5,527 nucleotides of DNA, taken from the NCBI GenBank assembly GCA_937858165.1, contig CALLZA010000315.1, forward strand, positions 1 through 5,527, read 5' to 3'. The notes under the pieces are model-generated. The model made no database searches. It saw nothing but the letters and a program-made list of their open reading frames with translations, and was not told the DNA's origin. The position numbers were made by a program, and so were the translations under genes. The stretch's first letter is position 1; each line of letters begins with the position of its first letter. Positions 4,189 to 5,527 of this stretch are shown piece after piece. The stretch comes from an uncultured Ardenticatenia bacterium (GTDB lineage Bacteria > Chloroflexota > Anaerolineae > Promineifilales > Promineifilaceae).

Positions 4189-5527
4189 ATGCGTCCCCTT
4201 CTCGCGTTCCTCTGGCTGGCGGCGCTGCTGCTGCGCCCCGCAGCGCAAGACGACGGTCTGACCCTCAGCGCCCGCGCCGGCTTCGACGGCCTGTTCAAGG
4301 AGTCGGCCGCCGTGCCCGTCGTCGTCAGCGCCCGCAACGACGGCCCGCCCATCGAAGGCGAGATTCGCGTCGCCGTAGACAGCATCACCGGCGATGAGGT
4401 TGTCTACACCGCGCCCATCTCTCTGCCGACCGGCTCCGACAAGCGCGTGGCCCTCTACGTCCACGTCCTGCCCTTTGCCGGCGATCTGGCCGTGCAACTG
4501 GTCAGTGGCGAGACGGTCGTGGCCGCGGTCGAGACGAACCCGCTCAATATGACCCCGCCCGACGATCTGCTGTATGGCATCGTCACCGCCGACCCCGGCG
4601 GGCTGGCCTTCCTGGAGACCGTGACCGGCGGCCGAAGCGGGGCCGACGTGGCCTTCCTCGACCTGGCCGACCTGCCCGACGTGTCCATCGCCTGGCGGGC
4701 GCTCGACGTGCTTGTGCTCGATGACGTGGACACCAGCCGCCTGACAGCCGGGCAACTGACCGCGTTGCGGGCCTGGACGGAGAACGGCGGCCAGCTCGTC
4801 GTCACCGGTGGCCCCGGCGGCCCCAAAACGGCCGCGGCCGTGGCCGACCTGCTGCCGGTGATGGTCGGCGGCGTCGAGTCGGCCGCCGACCTGCCCTCCC
4901 TCAGCGCCTTCGGCGGCGCGCCCTTTGCCGCCGCCGGGCCCTACACCCTGACCGGCAGCTCGCTGCGCGCCGGCGAACTGCTCATCCACGAGGACGGCCT
5001 GCCCGTTCTAGCCCACACCCCCCTTGGCCGGGGCGGCGTCACCTTCCTGGCCCTCGACCCCAAGCTGGCCCCGCTGGCCGGCTGGGAGGGTCACGCCGAC
5101 GTGTGGCAGGCCATCGCCGCCCTGTCGCCCACGCCCGGTCCGTGGAGCAACGGCATCCAGGACGGCTACGCGGCGACGCAGGCGGTCGTCGCCATCCCCG
5201 GACTGCGCCTGCCCTCCGTCTGGCAACTACTGCTGTTCCTGTTCGCCTATACGCTCATCATCGGGCCGATCAACTTCCTGGTGCTGCGGCGTTTGCGGCG
5301 GCGCGAACTGGCCTGGGTGACCATTCCTGTGCTGGTGCTGCTCTTCAGCGCCATCACCTTCTTCACCAGCTTCCGCACCCGCGGCGACGCCACAGTGCTG
5401 AACGAGATGAGCATCGCCTACGGGGCAATCGACGCCGAGCGCGTGCGCACGCAGAGCGTCGTCGGCCTTTACTCGCCGCGCCGCGGCCGCTACGACCTGT
5501 CTTTGACCTACGACACGACCGCCGTGC
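4189..5527 (+). CDS. Large exported membrane protein with GATase-like segment, 3' end outside window
   Basis: This frame runs open from ATG 4189 to the window edge (446 codons seen, no stop). Residues 1-20 (MRPLLAFLWLAALLLRPAAQ) look like a signal peptide or anchor. Residues about 24-115 resemble a beta-rich domain (VPVVVSARNDG). Residues about 120-215 look like a flavodoxin/class I glutamine amidotransferase-like fold: ALDVLVLDDVD (171-181), then a helix LTAGQLTALRAWTENGGQLVVTGG (185-208). I see no catalytic cysteine there, so it is probably not an enzyme. Residues 344-366 form a membrane helix (LLLFLFAYTLIIGPINFLVL), then RRLRRRELAW and a second helix at 376-395; the GPINFLVLRR pattern recurs in uncharacterised bacterial membrane proteins with this layout. 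A further extracytoplasmic part starts at about 396. It follows the DUF503 gene by three bases without its own SD sequence. The minus-strand frame 4108-4989 is a Gly/Gln/Arg-rich shadow. Function is unknown. Confidence 0.88.
   Translation, partial: MRPLLAFLWLAALLLRPAAQDDGLTLSARAGFDGLFKESAAVPVVVSARNDGPPIEGEIRVAVDSITGDEVVYTAPISLPTGSDKRVALYVHVLPFAGDLAVQLVSGETVVAAVETNPLNMTPPDDLLYGIVTADPGGLAFLETVTGGRSGADVAFLDLADLPDVSIAWRALDVLVLDDVDTSRLTAGQLTALRAWTENGGQLVVTGGPGGPKTAAAVADLLPVMVGGVESAADLPSLSAFGGAPFAAAGPYTLTGSSLRAGELLIHEDGLPVLAHTPLGRGGVTFLALDPKLAPLAGWEGHADVWQAIAALSPTPGPWSNGIQDGYAATQAVVAIPGLRLPSVWQLLLFLFAYTLIIGPINFLVLRRLRRRELAWVTIPVLVLLFSAITFFTSFRTRGDATVLNEMSIAYGAIDAERVRTQSVVGLYSPRRGRYDLSLTYDTTAV

Noticed and set aside
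4108..4989. 293-residue minus-strand frame
   Set aside because: It is rich in Gly, Gln, Arg and His without hydrophobic pattern, and lies antisense to a coherent plus-strand protein with signal peptide and membrane helices.
262..5527. A new defence or mobile system
   Set aside because: No nuclease, transposase, toxin, recombinase or reverse transcriptase signature is present; the genes are maturation, flavoprotein and membrane proteins.

Overview
The window looks like the damaged end of a contig from a GC-rich bacterium. I infer a member of the Chloroflexota (Anaerolineae or relatives, possibly Promineifilum-like). The basis is the very high GC at third codon positions, the Thr/Pro tail (TATPTP) on a membrane-anchored protein, the mix of protein families, and the intergenic hairpins built from short repeated units. 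This placement rests on recognition, not on a search.

Region by region. Bases 1-261 are not genomic. Bases 1-195 are G/T-rich low-complexity sequence ending in a poly-G and a poly-T run. Bases 196-261 are an intact Illumina P7 adapter, an 8-base index and the Nextera read-2 transposase adapter. Genomic DNA starts at 262, inside hypD, so the loss of the front of hypD is an assembly effect. The 3' third of hypD (262-609) is followed by complete hypE (641-1705). Both mature [NiFe]-hydrogenases: HypE makes the cyanide ligand and HypD, with HypC, holds the iron while CN and CO are attached. A stem-loop and T-run close this operon. On the minus strand, converging on hypE, lies an unnamed protein with about four membrane helices (1779-2186).

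A 174-base intergenic region holds a long, nearly perfect inverted repeat of 9-base units. Next is a flavin reductase-like FMN-binding protein (2367-2858) with a clear ribosome binding site. It converges on a minus-strand DUF4230 protein (2926-3732). Between them is a terminator hairpin whose upstream part also fits a G-quadruplex pattern. A 168-base divergent gap separates the DUF4230 gene from a plus-strand pair: a DUF503/YlxP-like protein (3901-4185) and, 3 bases later, a large exported membrane protein with a GATase-like segment, still open at the window edge (4189-5527).

How the genes work together: only hypD-hypE form a recognisable pathway. The DUF503 gene and the large membrane protein gene are probably cotranscribed and translationally coupled, for unknown reasons. 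I see no defence system, mobile gene, CRISPR array, tRNA or rRNA. The points most worth a second look are the adapter chimera, the family-like set of unit-built hairpins at gene ends, the G-quadruplex/terminator overlap, and the two uncharacterised membrane proteins.
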